From contig CANIAA010000003.1 in NCBI GenBank assembly GCA_947465255.1, forward strand, positions 1 through 40,101: a stretch of 40,101 nucleotides of DNA, written 5' to 3'. The stretch is from Flavobacteriales bacterium. Lineage in GTDB: Bacteria > Bacteroidota > Bacteroidia > Flavobacteriales_D > Sanyastnellaceae. Positions 7,252 to 16,300 of this stretch are shown piece after piece. Under the pieces are notes generated by a model. The model ran no database searches. It saw nothing but the letters and a program-made list of their open reading frames with translations, and had not been told where the DNA came from. The position numbers and the translations under genes were made by a program. Each line of letters opens with the position of its first letter. Within the stretch, counting starts at the first letter, position 1.

Positions 7252-7635
7252 CTATTCCTCTAGCCCATTGACCACCCGACGAATACCATTCTTCAGAATC
7301 AGGGAATTGAAGTTGATGAGCAAACCCATTCGAAAGTCGCCTTGCTTGAGATAACTGAGCAACTGGGCAAAGTGGATGTCGTTCAGCTCGGATACTGACT
7401 TAGTTTCGACAACCAAACGCTTCTCCACCAACAAGTCCATTCGAAACCCGCATTCCAACTTCACTCCGCGATACTTAAGTGGCATGGCAACCTCTTTCTC
7501 AACACACAGTCCGAGTTGAGTAATTTCATAACATAAACACTCCTGATAAGCCTTCTCCAACAGTCCCGGACCTAGTTCCCGGTGAACCTTCATGGCTGCA
7601 CCCAATACTGAATAACTAAGTTCATTGTACGTCAT
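7252..7635 (-). CDS. GxxExxY protein (PDDEXK_3, PD-(D/E)XK nuclease-like)
   Basis: A 127-residue protein of the GxxExxY family. The name-giving motif is GLLEKAY at 24-30. A PD-(D/E)XK-like active site can be read as Asp67 in FRMDLLV followed by VVETKSV (Glu77, Lys79). C-terminal QLLSYLKQGDFRMGLLINF is also characteristic. The start MTYNELSY was preferred over a longer upstream reading because the family begins near this point. The family is common in Bacteroidota and other phyla, often multicopy, and has no established role to my knowledge; the fold suggests nucleic acid binding or cleavage. The gene is bracketed by two inverted copies of a 63-bp hairpin, 25 bp after its stop and 75 bp before its start. 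Confidence 0.92.
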   Translation of the reverse strand: MTYNELSYSVLGAAMKVHRELGPGLLEKAYQECLCYEITQLGLCVEKEVAMPLKYRGVKLECGFRMDLLVEKRLVVETKSVSELNDIHFAQLLSYLKQGDFRMGLLINFNSLILKNGIRRVVNGLEE

Positions 7636-7709
7636 TTTTAGCTGCAACATTCGGCCTTTAGACAATGGCATGCAACCCATAAATTATAAGAATATATGCC
7701 GTTTATTCC

Positions 7710-7771
7710 TTAACCGCAGAGGCGCAGAGTATGCAGAGTTTTTTCTGCTATCTCTGCGCCTCTGCGGTTAA
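7710..7771 (-). repeat. Inverted-repeat hairpin, copy C (right end of GxxExxY cassette)
   Basis: A 62-bp hairpin, near-identical to copy B but in reverse orientation, lying upstream of the GxxExxY start and 13 bp after the end of tyrS. Arms again carry TTAACCGCAGAGGCGCAGAG at both ends. It may also act as the terminator of tyrS. Confidence 0.93.
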
Positions 7772-7784
7772 AACAAACAAGCGG

Positions 7785-9068
7785 TTAAAGCCCAGCCCTC
7801 AGCAAAAAGTAATTCTTCTTCCCTCTTTGCAACAACACCACTCCTCCTGCCAATACATCTGCGGTTGAAAGCATGCGCTCCGCATCGACCTTCACTTTAT
7901 TCACGCTGATGCTGCCCTCTTGCAACGCGCGGCGCGCCTCGCCGTTCGACTTCATGAAACCACTCTTCACGAGCGCATCTACAATCGAAAGTCCGGCCGA
8001 TAATTCATCGCGCGTTACATCACCTTGCGGCACGCCTTCAAATATTTCCAGCAACGTTTCACTGCTCAACTTTCGCAAATCTTCGTCCGTGCTTTTTCCA
8101 AACAATATCTCCGATGCCGCCACGGCTGCTTCATAATCGACCAAAGAGTGCACACGACACGTGATGTCTTTCGCCAAGGCCTTCTGCATGGGACGCTTGC
8201 CGGGATCCTGCTGCTGCTCTGCTTCGAGCGCTTCAATCTCTTCCCGCGTCATCAAGGTGAAAATGCGGATGTACGTCGACACGTCAGCATCACTCGCATT
8301 CAACCAAAACTGATAAAACTTATACGGCGACGTGCGCTTAGGATCCAACCAGATATTGCCGCTCTCGGTCTTCCCGAATTTCGTTCCGTCAGCCTTCTTG
8401 ATGAGCGGCGTCGTCAACGCAAATGCCTGACCACCGTCTTTGCGACGAATCAACTCCGTGCCTGTCACAATATTTCCCCACTGATCACTGCCGCCCATCT
8501 GCAACATCACGCCCTTATTCTTCCATAAAAAAAAGAAGTCGTATCCCTGCACCAGCTGGTAACTAAACTCTGTAAACGACATGCCCGTTTCCAAGCGGTT
8601 CTTCACCGAATCTTTCGCCATCATATAATTCACGCTGATGTGCTTGCCCACATCGCGAATGAATTCCAAAAAGCCAAACGACTTAAACCAGTCGTAATTG
8701 TTGACCATCTCAGCCGAATTCGCACCGCAGTTGAAATCGAGAAACTTCTCAATCTGCTTCTGCTGACACGCCTGGTTGTGACGCAGTGTTTCCTCATCGA
8801 GCAAGTTGCGCTCCGCACTCTTACCGCTGGGATCACCCACCATGCCCGTTGCACCGCCAATCAAGGCCATCGGCTTGTGACCGCATTGCTGGAAGTGCAA
8901 CAGCGACATAATCTGCACGAGATTGCCCACGCCCAGCGAATCCGCCGTTGGATCGAAGCCTATGTAACCTCGCACCATTCCCTTCTGCAGTTCATCTTCC
9001 GTGCCTGGCATCACGTCATGCAACATGCCGCGCCACTTCAATTCTTCAATGAAATTCTTCTTGCTCAT
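7785..9068 (-). CDS. tyrS: Tyrosine--tRNA ligase
   Basis: A 427-residue class I aminoacyl-tRNA synthetase charging tRNA-Tyr. Visible family features are the N-terminal [30 protein letters not shown] before the HIGH region, [26 protein letters not shown] and GGSDQWGNI for tyrosine recognition, KFGKT as the KMSKS loop, and a C-terminal S4 RNA-binding domain ([27 protein letters not shown]). The HIGH motif itself reads GVGN at residues 46-49, lacking both histidines. The start was set at MSKKNF; ATG at 9074 is an alternative. It follows murF by about 20 bp on the same strand, with a TAnnTTTG-like element in between (minus strand, 9078-9085) that would give a very short leader. Confidence 0.96.
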   Translation of the reverse strand: MSKKNFIEELKWRGMLHDVMPGTEDELQKGMVRGYIGFDPTADSLGVGNLVQIMSLLHFQQCGHKPMALIGGATGMVGDPSGKSAERNLLDEETLRHNQACQQKQIEKFLDFNCGANSAEMVNNYDWFKSFGFLEFIRDVGKHISVNYMMAKDSVKNRLETGMSFTEFSYQLVQGYDFFFLWKNKGVMLQMGGSDQWGNIVTGTELIRRKDGGQAFALTTPLIKKADGTKFGKTESGNIWLDPKRTSPYKFYQFWLNASDADVSTYIRIFTLMTREEIEALEAEQQQDPGKRPMQKALAKDITCRVHSLVDYEAAVAASEILFGKSTDEDLRKLSSETLLEIFEGVPQGDVTRDELSAGLSIVDALVKSGFMKSNGEARRALQEGSISVNKVKVDAERMLSTADVLAGGVVLLQRGKKNYFLLRAGL

Positions 9069-9090
9069 AGTCATTTGCAAAATTACCGCG

Positions 9091-10359
9091 TCACAGCGCG
9101 CTTACCACTTCTTCGAGTTTAATTCCCCGCGATCCCTTTATCAAAATCACATGATCGCGTATCGCCAGGGTTTCGAGATGAGCCTTTGCGGCCACGTTGT
9201 TCTCAAACACATCATAGTCGCCGTACTTCCAAACGGACTTGAAAATGGGCCCAACCAGAATTCCGTTCAACCCCAATCGCTTCGCTACTTCAATGATATG
9301 GCGGTGCTCGGAAGGCCCCATATCGCCCAACTCCAGCATGTCACCAATCACAAAAAACTTCTGCGCCGCCGATTGCTTGCTCAAGGCTTCCAGCGCAAAT
9401 TCCAAACTCGTTGGATTGGCATTGTATGCATCCATGATAAGCGTATTGCGCTCGGTTCGCTTCACTTGCGAACGATTATTCTCCGGTGTGTACGCGCATA
9501 TAGCAGCATGAATCACCTCATTCGAAACGCCAAAATGTTCGCCCACGATGATAGCTGAAGCGATGTTGTGCAGGTTATACGCACCCGCGAGTTGTGTTGC
9601 ATACTCGCTGCGCACGCCATCAAGCACATGAGCATACACGAGTGTCGGACTTTCCGAAACGCACTCCAATTGGCTGCTTGCGTAGGGAATGATCTTCATG
9701 CCGTCGGAGGCACTGCGTAATTTCTCGAGGTCGGTATTGACGAAAATGACTCCGCCGGAAGCATGCACGAAGTCATACAATTCCTTCTTGCCCTTCACCA
9801 CGCCTTCCTCACCGCCAAAGCCCTCCAAATGGGCCTTTCCCATATTCGTAATCATCGCATGCGTCGGCAAGGCGTATTCACAATAGCTGCGGATCTCGCC
9901 TTGATGATTCGCTCCCATTTCGACAATCGCCAATTCGCAATCGGCCGGAATTGCCAGCAGTGTAAGTGGCACACCAATGTGATTATTCAAATTTCCGATA
10001 GTAGCGCTCACACGATAGCGCCTAGCCAACACATCGCGAATCAATTCCTTTGTCGTTGTCTTTCCGTTGCTACCGCTGATTGCTAGAAATGGAATGTTCA
10101 AGCTCTCTCGGTACATCTTGGCAACGTGCTGCAATGCGGTAAGCACATCCTCCACCAACACCATGCGCTCGTCATGCGGCTGCTGTGGCTCATCAATCAC
10201 CACCATTGAAGCTCCCATTTCGAGTGCCTTTGCAGCAAACGTATTGCCGTTGAAGTTACCTCCTTTCAAAGCAAAGAAGATATCGCCGGGATTGATTTTG
10301 CGCGTGTCGGTGGTGACACTGCGCACGTTTAAGAACTGCTCAAAAATGCGTTGAATCAT
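9091..10359 (-). CDS. murF: UDP-N-acetylmuramoyl-tripeptide--D-alanyl-D-alanine ligase
   Basis: A 422-residue cytosolic Mur ligase adding D-Ala-D-Ala to the UDP-MurNAc-tripeptide, the last cytoplasmic step of peptidoglycan stem-peptide assembly. [18 protein letters not shown] (16-33) is the uracil-side N-terminal domain; [13 protein letters not shown] (94-106) is the ATP P-loop; [13 protein letters not shown] and [10 protein letters not shown] form the central substrate site; and [15 protein letters not shown] with IGDMLELG mark the C-terminal domain and MurF identity. It lies downstream of gldJ beyond a strong terminator, and upstream of tyrS. Normal length, no oddities. Confidence 0.97.
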   Translation of the reverse strand: MIQRIFEQFLNVRSVTTDTRKINPGDIFFALKGGNFNGNTFAAKALEMGASMVVIDEPQQPHDERMVLVEDVLTALQHVAKMYRESLNIPFLAISGSNGKTTTKELIRDVLARRYRVSATIGNLNNHIGVPLTLLAIPADCELAIVEMGANHQGEIRSYCEYALPTHAMITNMGKAHLEGFGGEEGVVKGKKELYDFVHASGGVIFVNTDLEKLRSASDGMKIIPYASSQLECVSESPTLVYAHVLDGVRSEYATQLAGAYNLHNIASAIIVGEHFGVSNEVIHAAICAYTPENNRSQVKRTERNTLIMDAYNANPTSLEFALEALSKQSAAQKFFVIGDMLELGDMGPSEHRHIIEVAKRLGLNGILVGPIFKSVWKYGDYDVFENNVAAKAHLETLAIRDHVILIKGSRGIKLEEVVSAL

Positions 10360-10372
10360 GTGCTAAAAGTAA

Positions 10373-10399
10373 AAACCCCGGTCGAGGTGACCGGGGTTT
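10373..10399 (-). terminator. Terminator of gldJ
   Basis: AAACCCCGGTC (10373-10383) pairs perfectly with GACCGGGGTTT (10389-10399) around a 5-nt loop. On the minus strand the stem runs into a T tract, so it should end transcription from gldJ before murF. Confidence 0.85.
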
Positions 10400-10427
10400 C
10401 AATATCGAAATTTGAACAAGCTACTAC

Positions 10428-12176
10428 TTATTCGCCTGAAGCTATTCCCGTTGGGCTTCCCAAACGATCCATAGCACAGCGGAAACCAAGGGTCGACATA
10501 GAACGACGCTCATCAAGATAACGGCGTGTTCCCGGAATCGTGTAATAAGCACGATCTCTCCAGTTTCCACCCTTGTATACGCGAGCCCTGTCATTGATGA
10601 GAGAGGTCACTCCCCATTCGTACATGCGGTTCTTGTCTTGCTCCATATCCGCGTTTGCATAATAGATACTGCTATTGAAATCGCCATCGCGATAATCGAT
10701 ATAGTCTGCCTTGCGGTAGTTACGACGGTCAATGTTTTCCTCCACCGTCACATTGCGACGCTTCACCTCACCAGGCGCACTGATGATATAGTCTGACATA
10801 CCATCGCGGATATCGGCAGCAACCAAATCTTCAGAATCGGTCACCAAATCCATTGCTTCCTGCATTACGTCCTGCGCCTCATCGTCCTTGCGTTCCTTCA
10901 CTTTTTCTTGAGCAGAAGTTATCTTCTGATTGCACTGATCCAACAAGGTGAGCGACGTCTGCGTTAAACGCGCTCCAGCCTGCTCCTGATAGTTCTTGAG
11001 GAAATAGGCTACGCCTTCAATATCATAAATGTTCTTGTCATGCTTATCTGCAAAGCTTCCATCGCTGTTCAACACGCGTGTCTTATATACGTTACCACGG
11101 AATGGACGGAACTCACTCTTGTCTTCTGGAGAAAGCGGACGATATACGTCCATCACCCATTCTGAAACGTTACCCGACATGTTATACAAACCATAGTCAT
11201 TTGGCGGGTATGCGTAAACAGGAGCTGTGATATCAGCATTATCATTCAAGTATCCGGCTACACCCATGTAGTCACCGGCTCCGCGCACAAAGTTGGCACG
11301 AATGGTTCCGAAGAAACGTCCTGCGTTGTCATCGTTACGCACATAGTGTCCATTCCATGGATACGTGCGACGATCTGTAATCAATTCCTGGAATGAGTTT
11401 CCGATTAGACCCAATGCCGCATATTCCCACTCAGCCTCGGTAGGCAAGCGGTAACGAGGTAAAATGATACCGTCTGACATAGTTACTAAACGAGTACCGG
11501 TTCCTTTGGGGTTGTAATCTTTCAAACCGCCCGAAGCTGCATCACCGGAATATTGACCTGACAAGTAGGAATCCGTAGTGAAGTGTTCCTCATCTGCCTG
11601 ACCCGTTGGGTTGTATGACATAAGACCTTCGCGGATAAGAATCAACTCATTTACGCGGTCAGTTCTCCAAACGCAGTATTCACTTGCTTGAAGCCAGTTA
11701 ACACCCACCACCGGATAATCGCGGTAGGCCGGGTGGCGCAAGTAGTAATCCACTTGAGGCTCGTTGTATTCTGTGACTTCACGCCAGATATTGGTATCTG
11801 GCAATGCACGGTTTACCAATTCCGGGTAAGTATCGCCGTACACCAGTTTCAACCAATGCAAATAGTCCATCCAGAATTGGTTGGTAACCTCTGTTTCATC
11901 CATGTAGAAGGATGAAACGGTTACGCGGCGGGGTATGTTATCCCAGGCAAAGTTTAGATCGTCTTCTACACGACCCATGGTGAACGTACCACCTTCCACG
12001 AGCACAAGACCCGGGCCGGTTTCCTGTTCCACATAGTCCTGACGTTCGAAACCTCCGTTTTTCTCGTCGTTGTAGGCCCAACCGGTTGCTCCCGATCGCT
12101 CCTTGTCGCACGACGTAAAGATGGACGCTACTGCAATGGCGGCCAATCCGAAGAACATCTTAGAAACGGTTTTCAT
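10428..12176 (-). CDS. gldJ: Gliding motility lipoprotein GldJ
   Basis: A 582-residue lipoprotein of the gliding/T9SS machinery; in Flavobacterium johnsoniae GldJ is required for gliding and stabilises GldK. The signal peptide ends in lipobox FTSC (Cys23), followed by the GldJ-like ATGWAYNDEKNGGFE. The rest is a formylglycine-generating-enzyme/SUMF1 fold without expected enzymatic activity: LVEGGTFTMGR, FYMDETEVTNQFW, PVVGVNWLQASEYC, YRLPTEAEWEYAA, NMSGNVSEWV and a C-terminal TLGFRCAMDRLG. A helical, charged segment (about 400-455) interrupts the fold. GldK shares the fold but lacks the ATGW-type N-terminus. It lies 51 bp downstream of the PorP/SprF gene, with AAAGGGAAA ahead of its ATG, so the two are probably one operon. 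Confidence 0.93.
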   Translation of the reverse strand: MKTVSKMFFGLAAIAVASIFTSCDKERSGATGWAYNDEKNGGFERQDYVEQETGPGLVLVEGGTFTMGRVEDDLNFAWDNIPRRVTVSSFYMDETEVTNQFWMDYLHWLKLVYGDTYPELVNRALPDTNIWREVTEYNEPQVDYYLRHPAYRDYPVVGVNWLQASEYCVWRTDRVNELILIREGLMSYNPTGQADEEHFTTDSYLSGQYSGDAASGGLKDYNPKGTGTRLVTMSDGIILPRYRLPTEAEWEYAALGLIGNSFQELITDRRTYPWNGHYVRNDDNAGRFFGTIRANFVRGAGDYMGVAGYLNDNADITAPVYAYPPNDYGLYNMSGNVSEWVMDVYRPLSPEDKSEFRPFRGNVYKTRVLNSDGSFADKHDKNIYDIEGVAYFLKNYQEQAGARLTQTSLTLLDQCNQKITSAQEKVKERKDDEAQDVMQEAMDLVTDSEDLVAADIRDGMSDYIISAPGEVKRRNVTVEENIDRRNYRKADYIDYRDGDFNSSIYYANADMEQDKNRMYEWGVTSLINDRARVYKGGNWRDRAYYTIPGTRRYLDERRSMSTLGFRCAMDRLGSPTGIASGE

Positions 12177-12227
12177 GATTTCCCTTTGATTTTGATGGTT
12201 CGTTTATCGTTTAAACAGTGTATTCAA

Positions 12228-13214
12228 CTAGAAAGAAGGACACGCTATTGTGCGGAACTTCTTTTTTTTCTGGCGGCATTCGAAATTGATGCCGAGTGAA
12301 ACTTCGTGTGAACCACCCGTGGATGGCGTAAGTTCTGAAATGGTCACGTCGTAGCTATAACCAAATCGCACAACATCAGTCTGTATTCCAATGGTGGCGA
12401 TGAATGCATCACGATATGTTTGACCGAAAAGAAGGCCTCGGAACCAAACACCCGCAACCAGCGGACCTTTGCTCACATACATTCCCAGATTCAACTGCTG
12501 GAATTCCCCCTGACGGCGGTACAGCAAATTGGGAGAAAGTCGAGCATCGTTATCCTTGCTTTTCTTTTCTATCGGAATAACGGCTCCGGCATGCACTGTA
12601 TACTTCATAGGCAAGCGACTGGTGCCAAGAATAAGTGATTCATTAGGCTCATTGAGGTGATGCACTGCAACACCGCCGTAAAACTTATCGCTAAAACCTA
12701 ACAAACCTGCCGAGAAGTCGACAGCTTTCACTTGTCCGCCGCGCTGCACGTCATTTGTTTGGTAAATAAACCCTTTGCGTGGGTCAATCATATCGCCAAA
12801 GGTCAACTGACTCCAGTCTAAGGTCTTCTGAAAATAGCTCGCCTGCAATCCGGCTTTGATAGAAAATTTGCGTGAGATTGGCTGCTGGTATGAATAAATA
12901 CCGCTCACCGTTGTAGTATTTAGCGTTCCCTGAGCTGCACGGTCATTCAACACCATTAATCCCAAACCTCCTTGAATCGTGGGAACGTGCTGATCGTAAG
13001 AAGCACTTGTTGTAACAAAATTACCGGTCAAGGAAGGCCATTGATTGCGGTAGTTCATCACCAGACGCGGACAACGATTGGTTCCTGCAAAGGCCGGATT
13101 GAGGTAAAGAGGGTTGGCGTAAAACTGCGTGAACTCAGGATCTTGAGCGCGCATTTCAGTAGCCAGAGCCATCACCGACAACAGAGCAAGAATCAGTCTA
13201 TACCTTTTGTTCAT
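12228..13214 (-). CDS. PorP/SprF family type IX secretion membrane protein
   Basis: A 328-residue outer-membrane beta-barrel. The signal peptide ends around MRAQ (residues 21-24) and is followed by DPEFTQFYANPLYLNPAFAGTN, the signature N-terminus of the PorP/SprF family. Alternating amphipathic strands fill the rest, closing with GSHEVSLGINFEC and a basic tail. PorP in Porphyromonas belongs to the T9SS trans-envelope complex; SprF in Flavobacterium is needed for secretion of SprB. Many paralogues exist in flavobacteria, each perhaps serving one cargo, so PorP itself versus an SprF paralogue is left open. It sits between gldJ and the divergent porU gene, separated from porU by 139 bp that must hold both promoters. 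Confidence 0.9.
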   Translation of the reverse strand: MNKRYRLILALLSVMALATEMRAQDPEFTQFYANPLYLNPAFAGTNRCPRLVMNYRNQWPSLTGNFVTTSASYDQHVPTIQGGLGLMVLNDRAAQGTLNTTTVSGIYSYQQPISRKFSIKAGLQASYFQKTLDWSQLTFGDMIDPRKGFIYQTNDVQRGGQVKAVDFSAGLLGFSDKFYGGVAVHHLNEPNESLILGTSRLPMKYTVHAGAVIPIEKKSKDNDARLSPNLLYRRQGEFQQLNLGMYVSKGPLVAGVWFRGLLFGQTYRDAFIATIGIQTDVVRFGYSYDVTISELTPSTGGSHEVSLGINFECRQKKKKFRTIACPSF

Positions 13215-13353
13215 AGAGAAACGATTTCTTTTTTAGGTGGTTGAAAAGAATTAGCAATAATACAACAACTTTGCGAGGAAAAAAATTGCGCCGCGGTTGC
13301 AATAATCAGACTACCAAATGGTTTAAGCCGTTGCGCCAAACGAAAAAAATCGT

Positions 13354-16300
13354 ATGAGACTACTGCCCAAACTGCTGATATTCTGCATTTTAATTTATTC
13401 CAATACAATCCTATCCCAATCTCGTGAAACTATAATCCTGCATAAAAAGTTACAGTGGGGGCCGACAAAAGCAGACAACAGCTCGCTTAATGGCGCTCTG
13501 ACATTCGAAGATGCAGTCCCTTCGGCCTCATTCGGCAACTTACCCTCAATTGTGCACAGAGAGGCGTTAAAAAGTTTCGGGCGAATCACACAAGTCACCA
13601 TTGTGGCGGACCGAGCGGAAGCGATGAGTCAAAAATCCGGTGGTAATGACCTGGCTCAACTAACATACGACTGGCAATACACTGCAAGAATCACGGATGC
13701 GCGAGAGAAGCCCTACCTGTTGCTGGACGTTTTACCGATTCGAAAAACAACTTCCGGAGTTGAACGTATCGCAGAAGCAACCATCACCATCGAATGGGAA
13801 ACCGCTCCCAAACCTCAGTTGCGCACCCTCGATTTCGCCCCTGAGTCAGCCCTGAACCAAGGCGCTTGGTACAAAATAGCTATCGCCCGCGATGGCGTTT
13901 ACAAGATTGATAAAAACACATTCAATCAACTCGGCGTTAGCACAAGCGATTTGAATCCGCAAAGCATAAACGTATATGGAAACGGCGGTGAACTCTTGCC
14001 GTCGTCGAATTTGGAGCCTCGCTTCGATGACCTTCAAAAATGCGCTGTTTTCTTTCAGGGAGAAGAAGACAACGTGTTTCAAGACAATGACTACATCTTG
14101 TTCTACGGGAAAGGCCCGGATTCGTGGGAGCGAGAAATAAACAGCGACACCCAACAATCGCGCTGGCGTCACAACAAACACTATTACTCTGACTCTGCCT
14201 ATTATTTTATCCGTATCGACGATACTGAGCCGCTGCGAATTCAACCCGCTCCTCTGAGCGATCTTCCGGCCACACACACCATCACCCGATTTCAGGATTT
14301 TCAGTTTATTGAAACGGATCTTTACAACATAGGACGCACGGGAAGAGAATTCTTCGGCGAGCAATACGACATCAATACCTCCGGCTCTTACAGTTTTACC
14401 ATGCCCAACCTCATTTCAGATTCACAGGCGCTTCTAGAGGCTAACCTTGCTGTGCGCTCGTTGGGTGGAGCAAGCAACTGGAGCGTTACTGTTGCAGGAG
14501 CAACCGACCAAACCACTCCTAACAGCACAGGCGATGGGGTTTTGTCGGCCGTGGCGACTACCGAACGCTTATCCATTCCGTTTACACCCTCAGGATCGTC
14601 CGTGAATGTCAATCTTCAATTCAACAAATACAGCAATACGGCTGAGGTAATTGGCTGGGTCGATTTTCTTCGCCTCAATGCTACTCGCTCTCTAACAATG
14701 TCCGGAACACAAATGAAGTTTCGCGATACACTCAGCGTTGGTCCCGGTAATGTCGGATTGTATCAGATTAGCAATTCCTCATCGGTTTTTCAACTGTGGG
14801 ACATAACCAATTTCATTTCGCCTAAATCTATTGCTTTCAGCAGTTCTGACAATTCTTTAGAGTTCAAAACATCAACCACCGAACTTCATGAATACATCGC
14901 TTTTGCCAACAGCGGATATCTTGTGCCTACACCAAAAGGACAAGTAGCCAATCAAAACCTGCACGGTCTGTCGAATATCGATTATGTGATTGTAGCTGCG
15001 CCGGCCCACCGTTCCTCCGCCGAAGCTCTTGCTGAAATACACACGGCCCTTGGCACCTCTACAGTAGTTGTTTCTCAAGAGGAAATCTTCAACGAATTTT
15101 CGTGCGGTAATCCCGATGTAACCGCCATCCGGATGCTCATGAAAATGCTGTACGACCGTGCGCAAGGAAACACAGACCTCATGCCTCAAAACCTCTTGCT
15201 TTTCGGCGACGGCGACTTCAGCAACAACAAAGGAAATGCTGCTTTCACGGGCTCCAATGTGATGGTCTACGAAACGAGTGAATCGCTCAGCCCGGCTTGG
15301 TCAGCGGTGAGCGATGACTACTTCGTTTTTCTGAGTGATGATGATGACGAAAGCAGTTCAAACCTACTCGATGTAGGTGTCGGACGTATTCCCGCGTCTG
15401 ACGCACCTGAAGGTGCTGCCTATGTGGAAAAGGTGCGCACTTACGTGGCGCAAAACACCAACGCAGGCGGAGCCGCCAGTTGCCTGGGTGTTGAAGCCCA
15501 ATCACCCTTCGGATCTTGGAGAAACATGCTCACTTTTGTTTCTGATGATCAGGATGGAAATGGTGGGCCAACTGAACAAATTCACTTGAACGATGCCGAT
15601 GAGCTTTCCGCCATCGTCAAAGATCGTTACCCCGAATACGATGTTGTGAAAATTTACATGGACGCCTACAAACAGGAGTCAACACCGGGGGGTGAGCGCT
15701 ACCCCGAAGGTGAAGAGGCTATTCGTAACCGGGTCCAAAACGGATCACTTCTCGTTACCTATTTGGGTCATGGAGGCGAACGCGGCTGGGCACACGAACG
15801 CATACTAGACCTCAACACCATTGGCAGCTTGTCCAATAAATTCAGACTACCGGTTTTCCTTACGGCTACTTGCGAATTAGCACGCTATGACGACCCGGGT
15901 GTAAACAGTGCGGGGGAAATACTAGTAATGAATCCCGATGGCGGAGCCATTGCCATGCTAACTACAACACGCGTCGTTTTTGCGGGATCGAATATGGAAA
16001 TGGACCTTGCCTTTTTCGATGTGGCTCTTGAAGACGACAACATCAACAACCTTTCACTTGGCATGATCAACATGCTTACGAAAAATGGCGTTAATCCTTC
16101 CAATAGCAGTAAACCCAACTTCAGCCTGCTGGGCGACCCGGCATTAAAGATGACCTACCCGCGATACGAAGTGGTTACAACGGCCATCAACGATGTTCCA
16201 TTTGGTTCGTTTACTGACAATCTGAAGGCGCTTCAAGAAGTCAAATTCAGCGGATACGTGGCCGACGCATCGGGCAATAAACTTACCGACTACAATGGCT

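Larger units (their letters stand above)
7164..7771 (-). mobile_element. Candidate hairpin-bounded cassette carrying a GxxExxY gene
   Basis: A 608-bp unit: copy B, a 127-codon nuclease-fold gene, and copy C in opposite orientation. The ends are near-identical inverted copies, as in an element with terminal inverted repeats. No target-site duplication was seen: the left flank reads GTTTGGTT and the right flank AACAAAC, which extends the inverted symmetry instead. Calling it mobile is an inference from architecture only. Confidence 0.45.

Noticed and set aside
7150-7785. Target-site duplication flanking the GxxExxY cassette
   Set aside because: The flanks GTTTGGTT and AACAAAC are inverted rather than direct, so no duplication can be claimed.
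10428-12176. gldK or a formylglycine-generating enzyme
   Set aside because: The ATGWAYNDEKNGG N-terminus, helical insert and neighbours fit GldJ.
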